Below, piece by piece: positions 9,701-16,897 of a stretch of DNA of 32,708 nucleotides; positions within the stretch are counted from its first letter, which is position 1; the number at the start of each line of letters is the position of its first letter. Both the position numbers and the translations under genes were made by a program. The DNA is from Thermosynechococcaceae cyanobacterium YX3bin19 (GTDB lineage Bacteria; Cyanobacteriota; Cyanobacteriia; Thermosynechococcales; Thermosynechococcaceae): positions 1-32,708 of the forward strand of contig JAUJON010000028.1 of the NCBI GenBank assembly GCA_030447595.1, in the 5' to 3' direction. The notes under the pieces are model-generated. The model was not told the DNA's origin and did no database searches. It saw only the letters and a program-made list of their open reading frames with translations.

Positions 9701-9892
9701 AACGTGCTGCAGCGGGCCGAACGGATTCAACAGGAAGCACAAAGGCGCCTAGAGGCGGTGAAGCTGCAGGCACAACAGCAGGCAGAAGAAACACGTAAAG
9801 CCGCTGGAAACGCTGCCTGGTGGCTATTTGGCACAGCCCTGACCTCTGCTGCCGCCTCGGCAATTGCTGGGGCGATCGCGGTGATTAACTAA
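6761..9892 (+). CDS. Large membrane protein with ~8 helical repeats of about 98 residues
   Basis: I do not recognise a named family. From ATG 6761 the protein has 1043 residues. ATG 6761 is preferred because GAGGG lies about seven bases upstream; an in-frame GTG at 6698 has no ribosome site. The N-terminal ~190 residues hold three or four membrane spans (FFIALIAGVVLAFAFQLLLT; LVTVTISLFIACFLAVKL; AIVALVIWATYFSLLVWV). Helical repeats follow, starting near residues 214, 302, 418, 514, 612, 710, 808 and 906; the last five are spaced by exactly 98. Their consensus includes YLRNTNKAELNPEGIKRDL and LLSQRQDLSEAEVNQIIDQ. The second repeat is degenerate and carries an S/G/Q-rich insert. A charged coiled-coil and a final hydrophobic helix (AAWWLFGTALTSAAASAIAG) end the protein. 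It follows exbD by 161 bases on the same strand and is followed by a strong terminator and a shorter paralog. A structural or scaffolding membrane protein is plausible; the function is unknown. Confidence 0.85.
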   Translation: MFQITGALPELQSIIFWIAQVGDPGIDTQEEASLVFSGPNFFIALIAGVVLAFAFQLLLTNLSVAAGISYLGNSSESDGDQGGGSLGGTIRKIGFAVGLWTLVTVTISLFIACFLAVKLSFLDNGGLGAIVALVIWATYFSLLVWVSSTTVGSLIGSVVNTATSGFQALVGTATAALGMGAVNNQVVSTAEAAVAAVRRELGSGLDPLSVRETVEDYLQTLRPPGLDIQSIRGEFERLLNDPELRSLAGSDRLRTIDRQTFVDLVRSRTDLSKQEVDRIVDQLESVWRQTLGQQRRDPTGELLDYLKSAQPEELRSRDLSSKLDQLIAEVRASRGAQPEETATSSGGQSSGGQSSGMLAQAGSMLLSTLTSSLMGRTDLSDLDVETILDRLQTLRGKVTEQVSSATGGQPYNTIRADVENYLLNTHSWEMTPDRLEQDFREVIYDPAAAPGVVRQQLEQLSRTDFTNLLQQRGVFTQAEIARIADQAERIRQEVLTTLQAAELQEESQQVRRRVEQYLLTVNKSQLSPEAIQRDFKPLLEDADADYTQMSIRLSQFDHATFRQLLESRQDLTPEEVVLMVRELENARDQVLGEAQGVQDRARAEAQALQVKLESYLRNTNKAELNPEGIKRDLRTLLDDPQAGLAALRTRLAHFDRDTLVQLLSQRQDLSESEVNQVIDQVETVRYDILHAPQLLASQVRGQYDQATSTLADYLRNTNREELNPEGIKRDLNTLLNDPRTGTMALRRRLAQVDRETLVKLLSQRQDLSEEQVNQIIDQVQENIRSVIRAPRRLANRAQARVQSFEATLESYLRNTNKAELNPEGIKRDLQLLLNDPRVGLESLVDRFSQFDRSTFVALLSQREDISEAEANRIADQILSVQSQFVEQVRNIQRRIQSVIDGIFARIRNYLNSLDRPELNYDGIKRDVRKLFDDPQAGFDALRDRLSSFDRDTLVAVLSSRQDISEADANRIIDQIEGARSNVLQRAERIQQEAQRRLEAVKLQAQQQAEETRKAAGNAAWWLFGTALTSAAASAIAGAIAVIN
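7790..7829 (+). repeat. 15-bp tandem repeat, about 2.7 copies, coding SSGGQ
   Basis: The unit AGTTCTGGCGGACAA occurs twice and then partially, giving the peptide SSGGQSSGGQSSG inside the degenerate second repeat of the large membrane protein. The copies differ at one position (GGC or GGT). It encodes a flexible linker and is a likely site of length variation by slippage; 15 bp keeps the frame. Confidence 0.75.
8300..9769 (+). repeat. Five in-frame 294-bp tandem repeats within the membrane protein gene
   Basis: Units begin at 8300, 8594, 8888, 9182 and 9476, exactly 294 bp (98 codons) apart with no net indel. The strongest shared piece is the coding for YLRNTNKAELNPEGIKRDL, nearly identical in the units at 8594 and 9182 and close in the one at 8888. 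The outer units (8300, 9476) are more diverged at both protein and DNA level. This gradient fits array growth by unequal recombination in the middle. Three further diverged units lie upstream, starting near 7400, 7664 and 8012, with irregular spacing. Confidence 0.85.
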
Positions 9893-9923
9893 CCATTTAT
9901 CCGCCTTACCATCAATAAAAATT

Positions 9924-9947
9924 AGGCCCCTTCAAGGGGCTTTTTTT
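9924..9947 (+). terminator. Rho-independent terminator
   Basis: The sequence AGGCCCC TTCAA GGGGCTT forms a 7-bp stem (with one G-U pair) and a 5-base loop, followed by seven Ts at 9941-9947. It lies 32 bases after the stop of the large repeat protein and 79 bases before the paralog. It should end the exbB-exbD-repeat protein transcript and separates the two paralogs into different transcripts. Confidence 0.88.
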
Positions 9948-10025
9948 CGCTCGTTGGGCAGAGTGAAAGCCAACGGCAAACATATTATGAAGGCCTTATA
10001 AGTACTGTATTTAAACGAACAAAGT

Positions 10026-11144
10026 ATGATTCCGGGTATTGAACTCACACTAAGACGCAGCGCCGAATTTTGGCCAGCTCAAATTCCGGTTGAAGTCACA
10101 GCTCTAGAAGATGTTGCCCTGAGCTTCTCAGGTTCCCAAGGCTTCTTAGTCATAGTTGCTGGAATTGTCCTTGCTATAGCCTTCCAACTGCTGATCACCA
10201 ACTTCTTCATTGCCTTAGGCATCTCCTACTCACACTCTGAGGACCAGCCTGACTCCAATGCAGGAGACAGCATGGATGATAGGATTACGAAGGTTGGAGC
10301 TGTAGTTGGCCTGCGAACCTTAGGGACGATCAGCATCTCCTTATTTGCTGCTTGTTTTCTGTCGGTAAAACTCTGCCTTACCCACGATGCGGTTTTAGGC
10401 GCAATTTTAGGCACAGTAATCTGGGCAGCGTACTTCTCGCTACTGTTGGGCGTCAGTTTAACATCAGCGGGTTCCTTAATTGGTACGGTTGTGAACGCGG
10501 CAACTTCTGGGTTGCAAGGAATTGTCGGTACTGCGGCTGTCGCAATTGGCGCTAAGAATGTAACCGAGCAAGTGGTTTCTACTGCAGACGCGGCTGCAAC
10601 TGCCGTTCGACGGGAACTGAGCTTAGCAATAGACTCGGCCACCGCTGGTAAGGCAATTGACAATTACCTCCATAAACTCCGATTATCAGAGGGGGAGCAT
10701 CAAGAGCTTCAAGACAAATTTCAACGGTTGGTCACTGACCCAGAGATGCAATCTCTTGCTAGAGAGAACCAGATGCATCATGCCAACCGCCAAACCTTAG
10801 TAGATATGGTAGCCAGTCGTACGGACTTTTCTAAACAAAATGTCACCCAGGCGGTAGACCAGTGGGAAGCCTTTTGGCAACAGTTTTGGGGTCAGCAACC
10901 AGAGAAACCTGCAGATAATGGGTTGATTGGCGTTTTACAGTCTGCTCATCCTAGCGAACCACAACCCGGTCAACTGACGGCCAAGCTAGAGCGACTCATT
11001 AAAGAAACTCGCGGACGCCAAGCCCAGCAGCAACAGGAAGCAAAACAAAAGGTCGCAGAAACTGCTGCCTGGTGGCTCTTTGGCACAGCGTTTTTTTCTG
11101 CTGCAACTTCAGCGATCGCCGGTATGCTTAGCGTCCGAGGTTAA
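10026..11144 (+). CDS. Short paralog of the helical-repeat membrane protein
   Basis: This 372-residue protein is clearly homologous to the preceding 1043-residue one at both ends. Shared parts are the membrane region (VIVAGIVLAIAFQLLITNF; SAGSLIGTVVNAATSG), the following VVSTADAAATAVRREL, the first helical repeat (VASRTDFSKQNVTQAVDQW), half of the second repeat, and the C-terminal hydrophobic helix ETAAWWLFGTAFFSAATSAI. The roughly 560 residues covering the later repeats are absent. It is therefore a tandem gene duplicate that differs mainly in repeat number. It has its own start after a terminator, with no strong ribosome site before ATG 10026. The function is unknown; it may form mixed complexes with its neighbour through the shared membrane domain. 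Confidence 0.82.
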   Translation: MIPGIELTLRRSAEFWPAQIPVEVTALEDVALSFSGSQGFLVIVAGIVLAIAFQLLITNFFIALGISYSHSEDQPDSNAGDSMDDRITKVGAVVGLRTLGTISISLFAACFLSVKLCLTHDAVLGAILGTVIWAAYFSLLLGVSLTSAGSLIGTVVNAATSGLQGIVGTAAVAIGAKNVTEQVVSTADAAATAVRRELSLAIDSATAGKAIDNYLHKLRLSEGEHQELQDKFQRLVTDPEMQSLARENQMHHANRQTLVDMVASRTDFSKQNVTQAVDQWEAFWQQFWGQQPEKPADNGLIGVLQSAHPSEPQPGQLTAKLERLIKETRGRQAQQQQEAKQKVAETAAWWLFGTAFFSAATSAIAGMLSVRG

Positions 11145-11463
11145 TTATTAACCTGAAAAAAAGCTTGCTGGTGATTGACGGTGATTGGAACAGGCTCCAA
11201 AACTCTTTGAAGTTTACCAGGTAATAATTGGTAAAGATGCAGCTTAATTCCATGGCTACTGGTAGAAGATCTTGGACCCATGAGCTACACTTCCGGTCAG
11301 TAGAAGCAGGTTACAAGTCTTGTAGACTGTCTCTAAAATTATTAAAAACCTATTACTACTCCGCAACGATTCTGAATAACGTCAGAAAATGCTGTAGGGT
11401 TCAAGCGACAGCATTTTCATAAAGTTCTCATTAGGGTTATGGGACCTGTACATCACTGTGATT
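11145..11463. other. 319-bp intergenic region
   Basis: No convincing gene. A 64-codon open frame at 11228-11422 has no family features or ribosome site. The only structure I see is the perfect inverted repeat at 11385-11418. The region separates the repeat-protein locus from rfbC and should hold the rfbC promoter, but no clear -35/-10 pair stands out. Confidence 0.6.
11385..11418. repeat. Perfect 11-bp inverted repeat
   Basis: GAAAATGCTGT and ACAGCATTTTC are exact reverse complements separated by 12 bases, located 46 bases before the rfbC start. It could be a stem-loop that ends transcription from the left (the 3' arm contains TTTT but no run follows), or an operator-like site. By sequence alone neither can be preferred. 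Confidence 0.55.
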
Positions 11464-12006
11464 ATGAACATTTTGCCCACGAATATTGCCGACGTCTTGA
11501 TTATCGAGCCTCGGATTTTTGAAGACAACCGGGGCTTTTTCTATGAAAGCTACAACGAGGGTGGTTTTACTAAAGAAACTGGAGTTATGACTCACTTTGT
11601 GCAGGATAACCATTCCCGTTCTGCCCATAACGTTTTGCGTGGCCTACACTATCAGATTCAGCAGCCCCAGGGTAAGCTTGTGCGGGTGGTGGTTGGTACT
11701 GTATTTGATGTAGCAGTAGATTTAAGAAAAGTCTCTCGACCTTTGGCCAGTGGGTTGGCTGCCTGCTCAGTGCCAAGAACAAGTGGCAGCTTTGGGTTCC
11801 ACCAGGGTTTGCTCATGTTTCTTAGTTGTTTCAGACTGTGCTGAAATTTTATATAAAACTACTGATTACTATGCTCCTCAGTATGAGCGATGCTTGCAGT
11901 GGAATGATCCAGACTGGCGATCGATTGGCCATTAACCGCTCACCCAGTTTTGTCTGCGAAAGACCAAGCAGGCCAACCCTTGAAGAAAGCAGAGGTCTTT
12001 CTATGA
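11464..12006 (+). CDS. rfbC: dTDP-4-dehydrorhamnose 3,5-epimerase, three frame breaks
   Basis: RfbC epimerises dTDP-4-dehydro-6-deoxyglucose at C3 and C5 on the way to dTDP-L-rhamnose, a sugar donor for surface polysaccharides. The first frame gives [32 protein letters not shown] and [20 protein letters not shown]. The family then continues in other frames as [40 protein letters not shown] and [14 protein letters not shown]. Three single-base losses explain this: one A in the run at 11727-11730, one G at 11817 and one T at 11915. Restoring them gives 181 residues, the usual length, with the stop overlapping the rfbD ATG. The catalytic His of RGLHYQ is present. I consider sequence error likelier than a pseudogene. 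Confidence 0.88.
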
Positions 12007-12908
12007 GGCGAATCTTGCTCACAGGAATCACTGGGCAGGTAGGCCAAGAACTCCATAGAATACTTGTAAATTATGGTGAGGTCACTGGCGTTGGGCGGGA
12101 AACATTTGACTTGGTGAAACCTGATGCTTGCCGTCAGGTTATAGAGACAGTTCGGCCTAACCTGATTGTTAATGCTGCGGCTTATACAGCTGTTGATCGA
12201 GCTGAGAGCGAATTTGAGCTTGCAAAATCAATTAATGCCGTTGCACCAATGCTTATCGCTGAAGCCGCTCAGCGAGTAGGAGCAACTTTCGTGCATATTT
12301 CCACAGATTATGTTTTTGACGGCAGAAAAGGTTCTCCTTACACTGAGCTAGATGCTGTCAGCCCAATTAATGCTTATGGGCAGTCCAAACTTGTGGGAGA
12401 GGAGAACGTTCGCCAAGTTTGCGATCGCCATAATATTCTCAGAACCGCTTGGGTCTATGGGGCTCATGGTAGAAATAACTTTGTGAAAACTATGCTACGC
12501 CTGGGAGCTGAGCGTGACGAGATTCGAGTTGTCTCAGACCAAGTTGGCACTCCCACATGGACGGGAGATCTTGCTCAGACCATCACTCAGTTGTCACTCA
12601 AATTTACCCCGGCGATCGCTGGGACCTATCACTTCACCAATAGCGGTGTTGCTAGTTGGTATGACTTCGCCGTCGCTATTTTCGAAGAAGCCAGACAGCT
12701 GGGCTTTTCTTTAAAGGTAGAGCGAGTTGTACCGATCACAACGTCTGAATATCCCACACCCGCTCAAAGGCCAGCCTTTTCAGTGATTGCTTGATAAAAT
12801 GTATCTGAAGTTTTAGTAACCCATACTGCTCAATGGCGGCAGGGGCTAAGACAAATGCTTGGAGAGCTTTACAACACCTTAGAAAGCGATTATCTTCAAC
12901 GGCGGTAA
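12003..12908 (+). CDS. rfbD: dTDP-4-dehydrorhamnose reductase
   Basis: RfbD reduces dTDP-4-dehydro-L-rhamnose to dTDP-L-rhamnose with NAD(P)H. ATG 12003 overlaps the rfbC stop (ATGA). The Rossmann motif is ILLTGITGQVGQEL. VNAAAYTAVDRAE, HISTDYVFDG and the active-site tyrosine in YGQSKLVGEE follow, so this is a standard short-chain-type reductase. The frame stops at 12794 just after RPAFSVIA, but the normal C-terminus continues in the same frame after two stop codons as VTHTAQWRQGLRQMLGEL, ending at 12908. Two compensating indels (around 12791 and 12801) would remove the stops and give 301 residues. A genuinely 35-residue-shorter protein is the alternative. It forms an operon with rfbC; rfbA and rfbB are not in the window. 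Confidence 0.9.
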
Positions 12909-12922
12909 GGGAACTCACCTGC

Positions 12923-12943
12923 GCCCCTAAGCTACACAGGGGC
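12923..12943. terminator. Possible stem-loop between convergent genes
   Basis: GCCCCT and AGGGGC form a 6-bp stem with a 9-base loop in the gap between the end of rfbD and the end of the minus-strand kinase gene. There is no T-run on either side, so it is at best a weak bidirectional terminator. Confidence 0.35.
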
Positions 12944-13030
12944 AAATCAGCTTGAGCCGGTTGCGAATAAGCCTATCCTTCTAGTATAAGCAGCCCTAGG
13001 CAAATGCATTGAGGAAACAAGGAAGACAAT

Positions 13031-15256
13031 CTACCGTACTCGCCAAACTTTGATCGTTGCATCCTGACTGCCACTGACAAGGGTTTGCCCATCAGGGTTG
13101 AAGGCAACAGCGCTAATCCAGGCCGAGTGGCCAGACAGGATACGGGACAGTACGCCGGTCTGGAGGTTCCATAGCTTAATCGTTTCGTCCTCGCCGCCGC
13201 TGGCTAGCGTCTGCCCATCTGGACTGAAAGCTAGAGCGTTCACTTGGTATAAATCTCCGAGGAGGGTATATCGGAGTTTCTGGGTAGCTAGATGCCACAC
13301 CTTGATTGCGCCGCTACGGTTACCACTGGCAAGCGTGCTTCCATTTGGACTAAAGGAGAGGGTACTGACCGTTGATGAGTCTGCAGGAAGGGTATAAAGT
13401 AACTTTCCGGTACTCATGCTCCAGGCTTTGACCATTCTATCCTCGCCACCACTCGCTAGAATTTGCCCGTTTGGACTGAAAGTAAGGGTTTGCACTGGGC
13501 CCAAGCTACCGGAGAAAGTACGAAGAAGTTTGCCAGTGCTTAAGCTCCAGACCCTAATTTTCTCGTCACTACCACCACTGGCAAGAAACTGACCCACTGG
13601 ATCAAAGGCAATAGCATAGTTAGGACCGGTATTGCTCGAAAAGGTCCGCTGAAGTTTGCCCGTACTCAAGTGCCACACCTTGATAGTTGGATCGCCTCCG
13701 CTAGTGGCAACAACCTGGCGATTAAGGTTAAAGGCAACAGCATTTACTTGAGATGAATTCTTGGGAAAAGTGTGGAGTAGTTCCCCAGTATTCAAACTCC
13801 ATCGCTTAACTGTACTGTCCTTGCCCACACTGGTCAGGATCTGGCTATTGCCACCCACTGCAACCCCAACAACTTGACTTGAATGGCCTGTTAATGTGTT
13901 GGCAAGCGCTATATTTTGTAGCGCTTGGCTTCCTGGCAGCGACCGCCTCGCAGTGGGTGCCCAGTAATTAGGTTGAAAGACAAAAAATAGAGATATCCCT
14001 GCTCCAGTTAAGAGAGAAAGAATACCACCAAGCAGGAGCGTTTGCCGAAGCGGTGAGGAGAAGCTTGGTGTGGTCACAGGGATACCTGCCGCAACAGCTA
14101 TTTGAGGGGACCTTTTGCGGTGGTGCTGAGGGGAGTTGGGGAGTAACGGCGAACGTCCATTAACGTGCCTTGCGGCGGAGAAGCTGCTTTGCGGATGGGT
14201 AACAGCCGGAGCCGTACTGTAGATATCAAAAATATCAGTTCCTAATTTCTGTTTTCGTTCGCACCAGTTACAGTGTTTGTAGGTCCGCCTATACCAATGA
14301 TTAGAAACCTGGCTACAGACTGTGAGATCTGCGATCGCTTTCTGTAGCGCCTGGCACCACTCTGCTGCACTCGGACGTGACTTTGGTGCCAGATAGCCAT
14401 TGTTGAAGCATCTAAGAAAGCATTGCTGCAACTCTGGATGCACAACATCTAAAGGAATTGTATAGGGACCTGGTTGAATCAGGCTACCGGGAGTGTAGGG
14501 CCAGTAATTTCGGCGAATCAGCTCAGTAGGATCTGGGGGGTCTCCAGGACCTATCCATTTGCCTTTAAAAGGATGGTCACCAAACAGTAATAAATGAATG
14601 AGTACTGCTAGCCGGAACCGATCATGCACTTCAGTTTGCTCAAAGGAAGCCAGTTCCTTTCCCAGTAGTTCAGCAGGGGTAAAACCCTCAGAACCAACAG
14701 TACAGTGATAAATCTTTTCTGTTCGCGGATCGCGAATCTGAAATGAATCTGTATCAATGACAGAAATGAGGGCCTGATCGTTCACCAGCATATTCTGGGG
14801 CTTAATATCCCCTAGTACATGCCCCTTGGCATGAATTTCTTGAATAATCCAGGCAATGTTTAAGGCTGTGGTGTGAAGATAACGCCAGTTGAAACGGGGA
14901 ATTTTTTGCTTGCGTAACCTGGGGTTGTAAACACTGGTAAGATCGACTCCTTGGGAAATTGCTGGCATCAAAAAACCGACGCATTTCCTACTGGCATCGA
15001 TGAGTAAGTCTTGAGGCCAGGCAAGCGAAATATGGTTGCGACTCAGCATTGGGTCAACAGGAGGATGGGCAACCATTACCTGTAACTTCCTCACCCGTTC
15101 CGCCGTTGGCGAGTGATAAAGCTTTGCTAGGTAGCCCTGGCGATCGGTATACCAAACAGTCCCCTCTCCGCTACTAGCAATCCGTTTACCCAAACGAAGA
15201 GGCTTTCCCGTGCTGGCACAAGTGAAAACTTTTACAGTCGTATCACTGCTTGCCAT
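13031..15256 (-). CDS. Membrane-anchored protein kinase with seven WD40 repeats
   Basis: Residue numbers start at GTG 15262. The kinase domain (about 25-315) has a glycine loop (IASSGEGTVWYT), lysine 47 (LAKLYH), a catalytic loop GHVLGDIKPQN with Asp152 and Asn157, and DTDSFQI in place of DFG. The HRD and DFG variants resemble kinases of the TerY-P type rather than ordinary Hanks kinases. A small CNWC motif (331-334) may bind zinc. A proline/serine linker leads to one membrane span near 407-430 (LLLGGILSLLTGAGISLFFV), then seven WD40 repeats (460-743) that should form one propeller, with blades ending in IKVWHL or IKLWNL. ATG 15256 is preferred over GTG 15262; either overlaps the PP2C gene end. 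The kinase would be cytoplasmic and the propeller on the other side. It is last in the vWA-PP2C-kinase order. Confidence 0.87.
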   Translation of the reverse strand: MASSDTTVKVFTCASTGKPLRLGKRIASSGEGTVWYTDRQGYLAKLYHSPTAERVRKLQVMVAHPPVDPMLSRNHISLAWPQDLLIDASRKCVGFLMPAISQGVDLTSVYNPRLRKQKIPRFNWRYLHTTALNIAWIIQEIHAKGHVLGDIKPQNMLVNDQALISVIDTDSFQIRDPRTEKIYHCTVGSEGFTPAELLGKELASFEQTEVHDRFRLAVLIHLLLFGDHPFKGKWIGPGDPPDPTELIRRNYWPYTPGSLIQPGPYTIPLDVVHPELQQCFLRCFNNGYLAPKSRPSAAEWCQALQKAIADLTVCSQVSNHWYRRTYKHCNWCERKQKLGTDIFDIYSTAPAVTHPQSSFSAARHVNGRSPLLPNSPQHHRKRSPQIAVAAGIPVTTPSFSSPLRQTLLLGGILSLLTGAGISLFFVFQPNYWAPTARRSLPGSQALQNIALANTLTGHSSQVVGVAVGGNSQILTSVGKDSTVKRWSLNTGELLHTFPKNSSQVNAVAFNLNRQVVATSGGDPTIKVWHLSTGKLQRTFSSNTGPNYAIAFDPVGQFLASGGSDEKIRVWSLSTGKLLRTFSGSLGPVQTLTFSPNGQILASGGEDRMVKAWSMSTGKLLYTLPADSSTVSTLSFSPNGSTLASGNRSGAIKVWHLATQKLRYTLLGDLYQVNALAFSPDGQTLASGGEDETIKLWNLQTGVLSRILSGHSAWISAVAFNPDGQTLVSGSQDATIKVWRVR

Positions 15257-16010
15257 AAACACACAACAGTAAAGTTTTATCGTCGTCAGTGCGGGCGTTT
15301 AGCCGTTCAGAATCTAGGAAGTTACGAATATATTCGTCCTCTTGTTCTGGACTAGTGGTTGCCCACATATATTCCTGCAGCGGCTGAAAAAACCGTTCGA
15401 AAGGCATCCACTCATCCATACGGATAGCTACCCGCTCTAGTCCATCAGTGGCAGCGCAAATAAATGCTTGATTCCCAGGACTGACACAAACCTGCATTTC
15501 CTCTAGAGCATTCGATGCCGTCACAAATGTTGTTTCGTTGATAAATTCCCCTTTGTTGGGCTGAAAAAGCAGCCGATATTCATGGGCTTGGGACCCGGCA
15601 ACGATAAATCCATCGCCAACCTGCATTGCTGCAACCCAGCCAGGGGCAGCAACGAAAATTAATAGGGTACAGGCGAGATCGTTTAAGGCATAACCGCTAT
15701 TTGCTGCCTCCTGCTTTAGAGCAATCACGACGGTTTCCAAAACCCAACTGAAAATTGTTTCAGCCTGTTCCTCGGAAAGGGGTAGGGTCAGTTTTTGTCT
15801 CTCAAGCCACTCCCCAATATTGAGTAGGGCTGTCTTAACCGCCACCTCAGCACCAATGTCAGAGTACCTAGCACTGCCAGCCCCGTCTGCAACGGCTCCT
15901 ACAATAACGTCATCAGTAGCAATGATGTATTGCCCGTAATCTTGACAAGGTAACTGCCGCTTTTTATGGCTCGTTCCTATAGAGGACCTAACGATCGCCC
16001 TCCACACCAT
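15243..16010 (-). CDS. PP2C-type serine/threonine protein phosphatase
   Basis: A 255-residue single-domain PP2C phosphatase, expected to remove phosphate from serine or threonine with two metal ions. Metal-site motifs are visible: CQD (Asp24), VADGAGSARYSD (Asp42), AMQVGDGFIVA, CAATDGLE, and the final acidic TDDDKTLLLCV. The opening IGTSHKKRQLPCQDYG is typical of the PP2C form that travels with vWA and kinase genes. It lies 39 bases after the vWA gene and overlaps the kinase gene by 14-20 bases, so the three are co-transcribed. It probably opposes the neighbouring kinase. The gene is intact and has no membrane segment. Confidence 0.9.
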   Translation of the reverse strand: MVWRAIVRSSIGTSHKKRQLPCQDYGQYIIATDDVIVGAVADGAGSARYSDIGAEVAVKTALLNIGEWLERQKLTLPLSEEQAETIFSWVLETVVIALKQEAANSGYALNDLACTLLIFVAAPGWVAAMQVGDGFIVAGSQAHEYRLLFQPNKGEFINETTFVTASNALEEMQVCVSPGNQAFICAATDGLERVAIRMDEWMPFERFFQPLQEYMWATTSPEQEDEYIRNFLDSERLNARTDDDKTLLLCVYGKQ

Positions 16011-16049
16011 GAAATTTCCTCACATTGTTTAGGTTGTAATCTGACTTAT

Positions 16050-16714
16050 TCAGGTTGTAATTTGACCCCAGCCGACAGGTGGCAGAGCCACCATTTCTCC
16101 CCCAACAGTACTGCTCGAAACCCGACGCATCGAGTCGCTAAGCCAAACGAACATTGACTTAAAGTCCAAACCGTGAAGCAGCATTGGTGGACGATCCAAG
16201 GGAGTAATCTGTCTTAGTGTGTCCATATCTGCACCCTGAACACCCACTGCAAAGAAACTAAGTTTGCGATTCTTTTCAGCGTCCTTGACACGCTGAGCTG
16301 CCTCTTGCCAAGGAGAATTGAGGTTGGGTGCTCCGTCTGTAATTAAAAAGATCCAAGGTCGATAATACTGAATGCCACTCTCTCGATAAGTTTCCTTACG
16401 ACTTTCAAGCAAATCCAGGGCATAGTTGATCGCTTCCCCCATTGGAGTCAACCCAGTTGCTTCCAGGGAGAGAGGGTAAACTGGTCGATCGTCACAAAAT
16501 CTTGCATGAGCCGGACTGGTCCAAAGGCCACGACTGCCACTTCCACCCTCAGTGCTGCTTGCTCATCCTCTTGAACGGCGCTTTGAAAAACAGTCAGTCC
16601 TTGGCTTAAAGCTCTGATTGGTTCACCCGACATTGAGCCAGATGTATCAAGCAGTAACACTACTGGACAGCGATTCTCAGGGTTTTCAACGAATTCAGGT
16701 AGCCCTACACCCAT
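16050..16714 (-). CDS. von Willebrand factor A protein (TerY-like), frame interrupted once
   Basis: vWA domains bind partners through a metal ion held by a MIDAS site. The start at 16714 is backed by AGAGGAGAG a few bases upstream on the minus strand. The first part gives CPVVLLLDTSGSMSGEPIRA (MIDAS DxSxS) up to FVTIDQFTLS. The second part, in another frame, gives GLTPMGEAINYAL (MIDAS Thr) and IFLITDGAPN (MIDAS Asp). One C missing from the CCC run (GGG on the plus strand at 16466-16468) joins them as TLSPLEATGLTPMGEA, for 221 residues, normal for TerY-like proteins. All MIDAS residues are kept. It heads the vWA-PP2C-kinase set. Sequence error is the likelier cause of the break. Confidence 0.86.
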
Positions 16715-16897
16715 CTGACTCTCCTCTAAGCTGAGTACACTAGTTCGGTTAAGTGACGTACAAACATAGGAACTAGTTCTGCATACACTAACTCGCACTG
16801 TATACAACTCCTTCAGCAGAGTGAAAATACACAGATGCGTGTCGGTCGTTGTCAAGGGAGCAAAATTTAACGTCAGGCTAGGTCATGTGGGCTGAAA

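Noticed and set aside
11228-11422. Plus-strand open frame of 64 codons before rfbC
   Set aside because: No start signal, no recognisable motif, and it runs through the inverted repeat.
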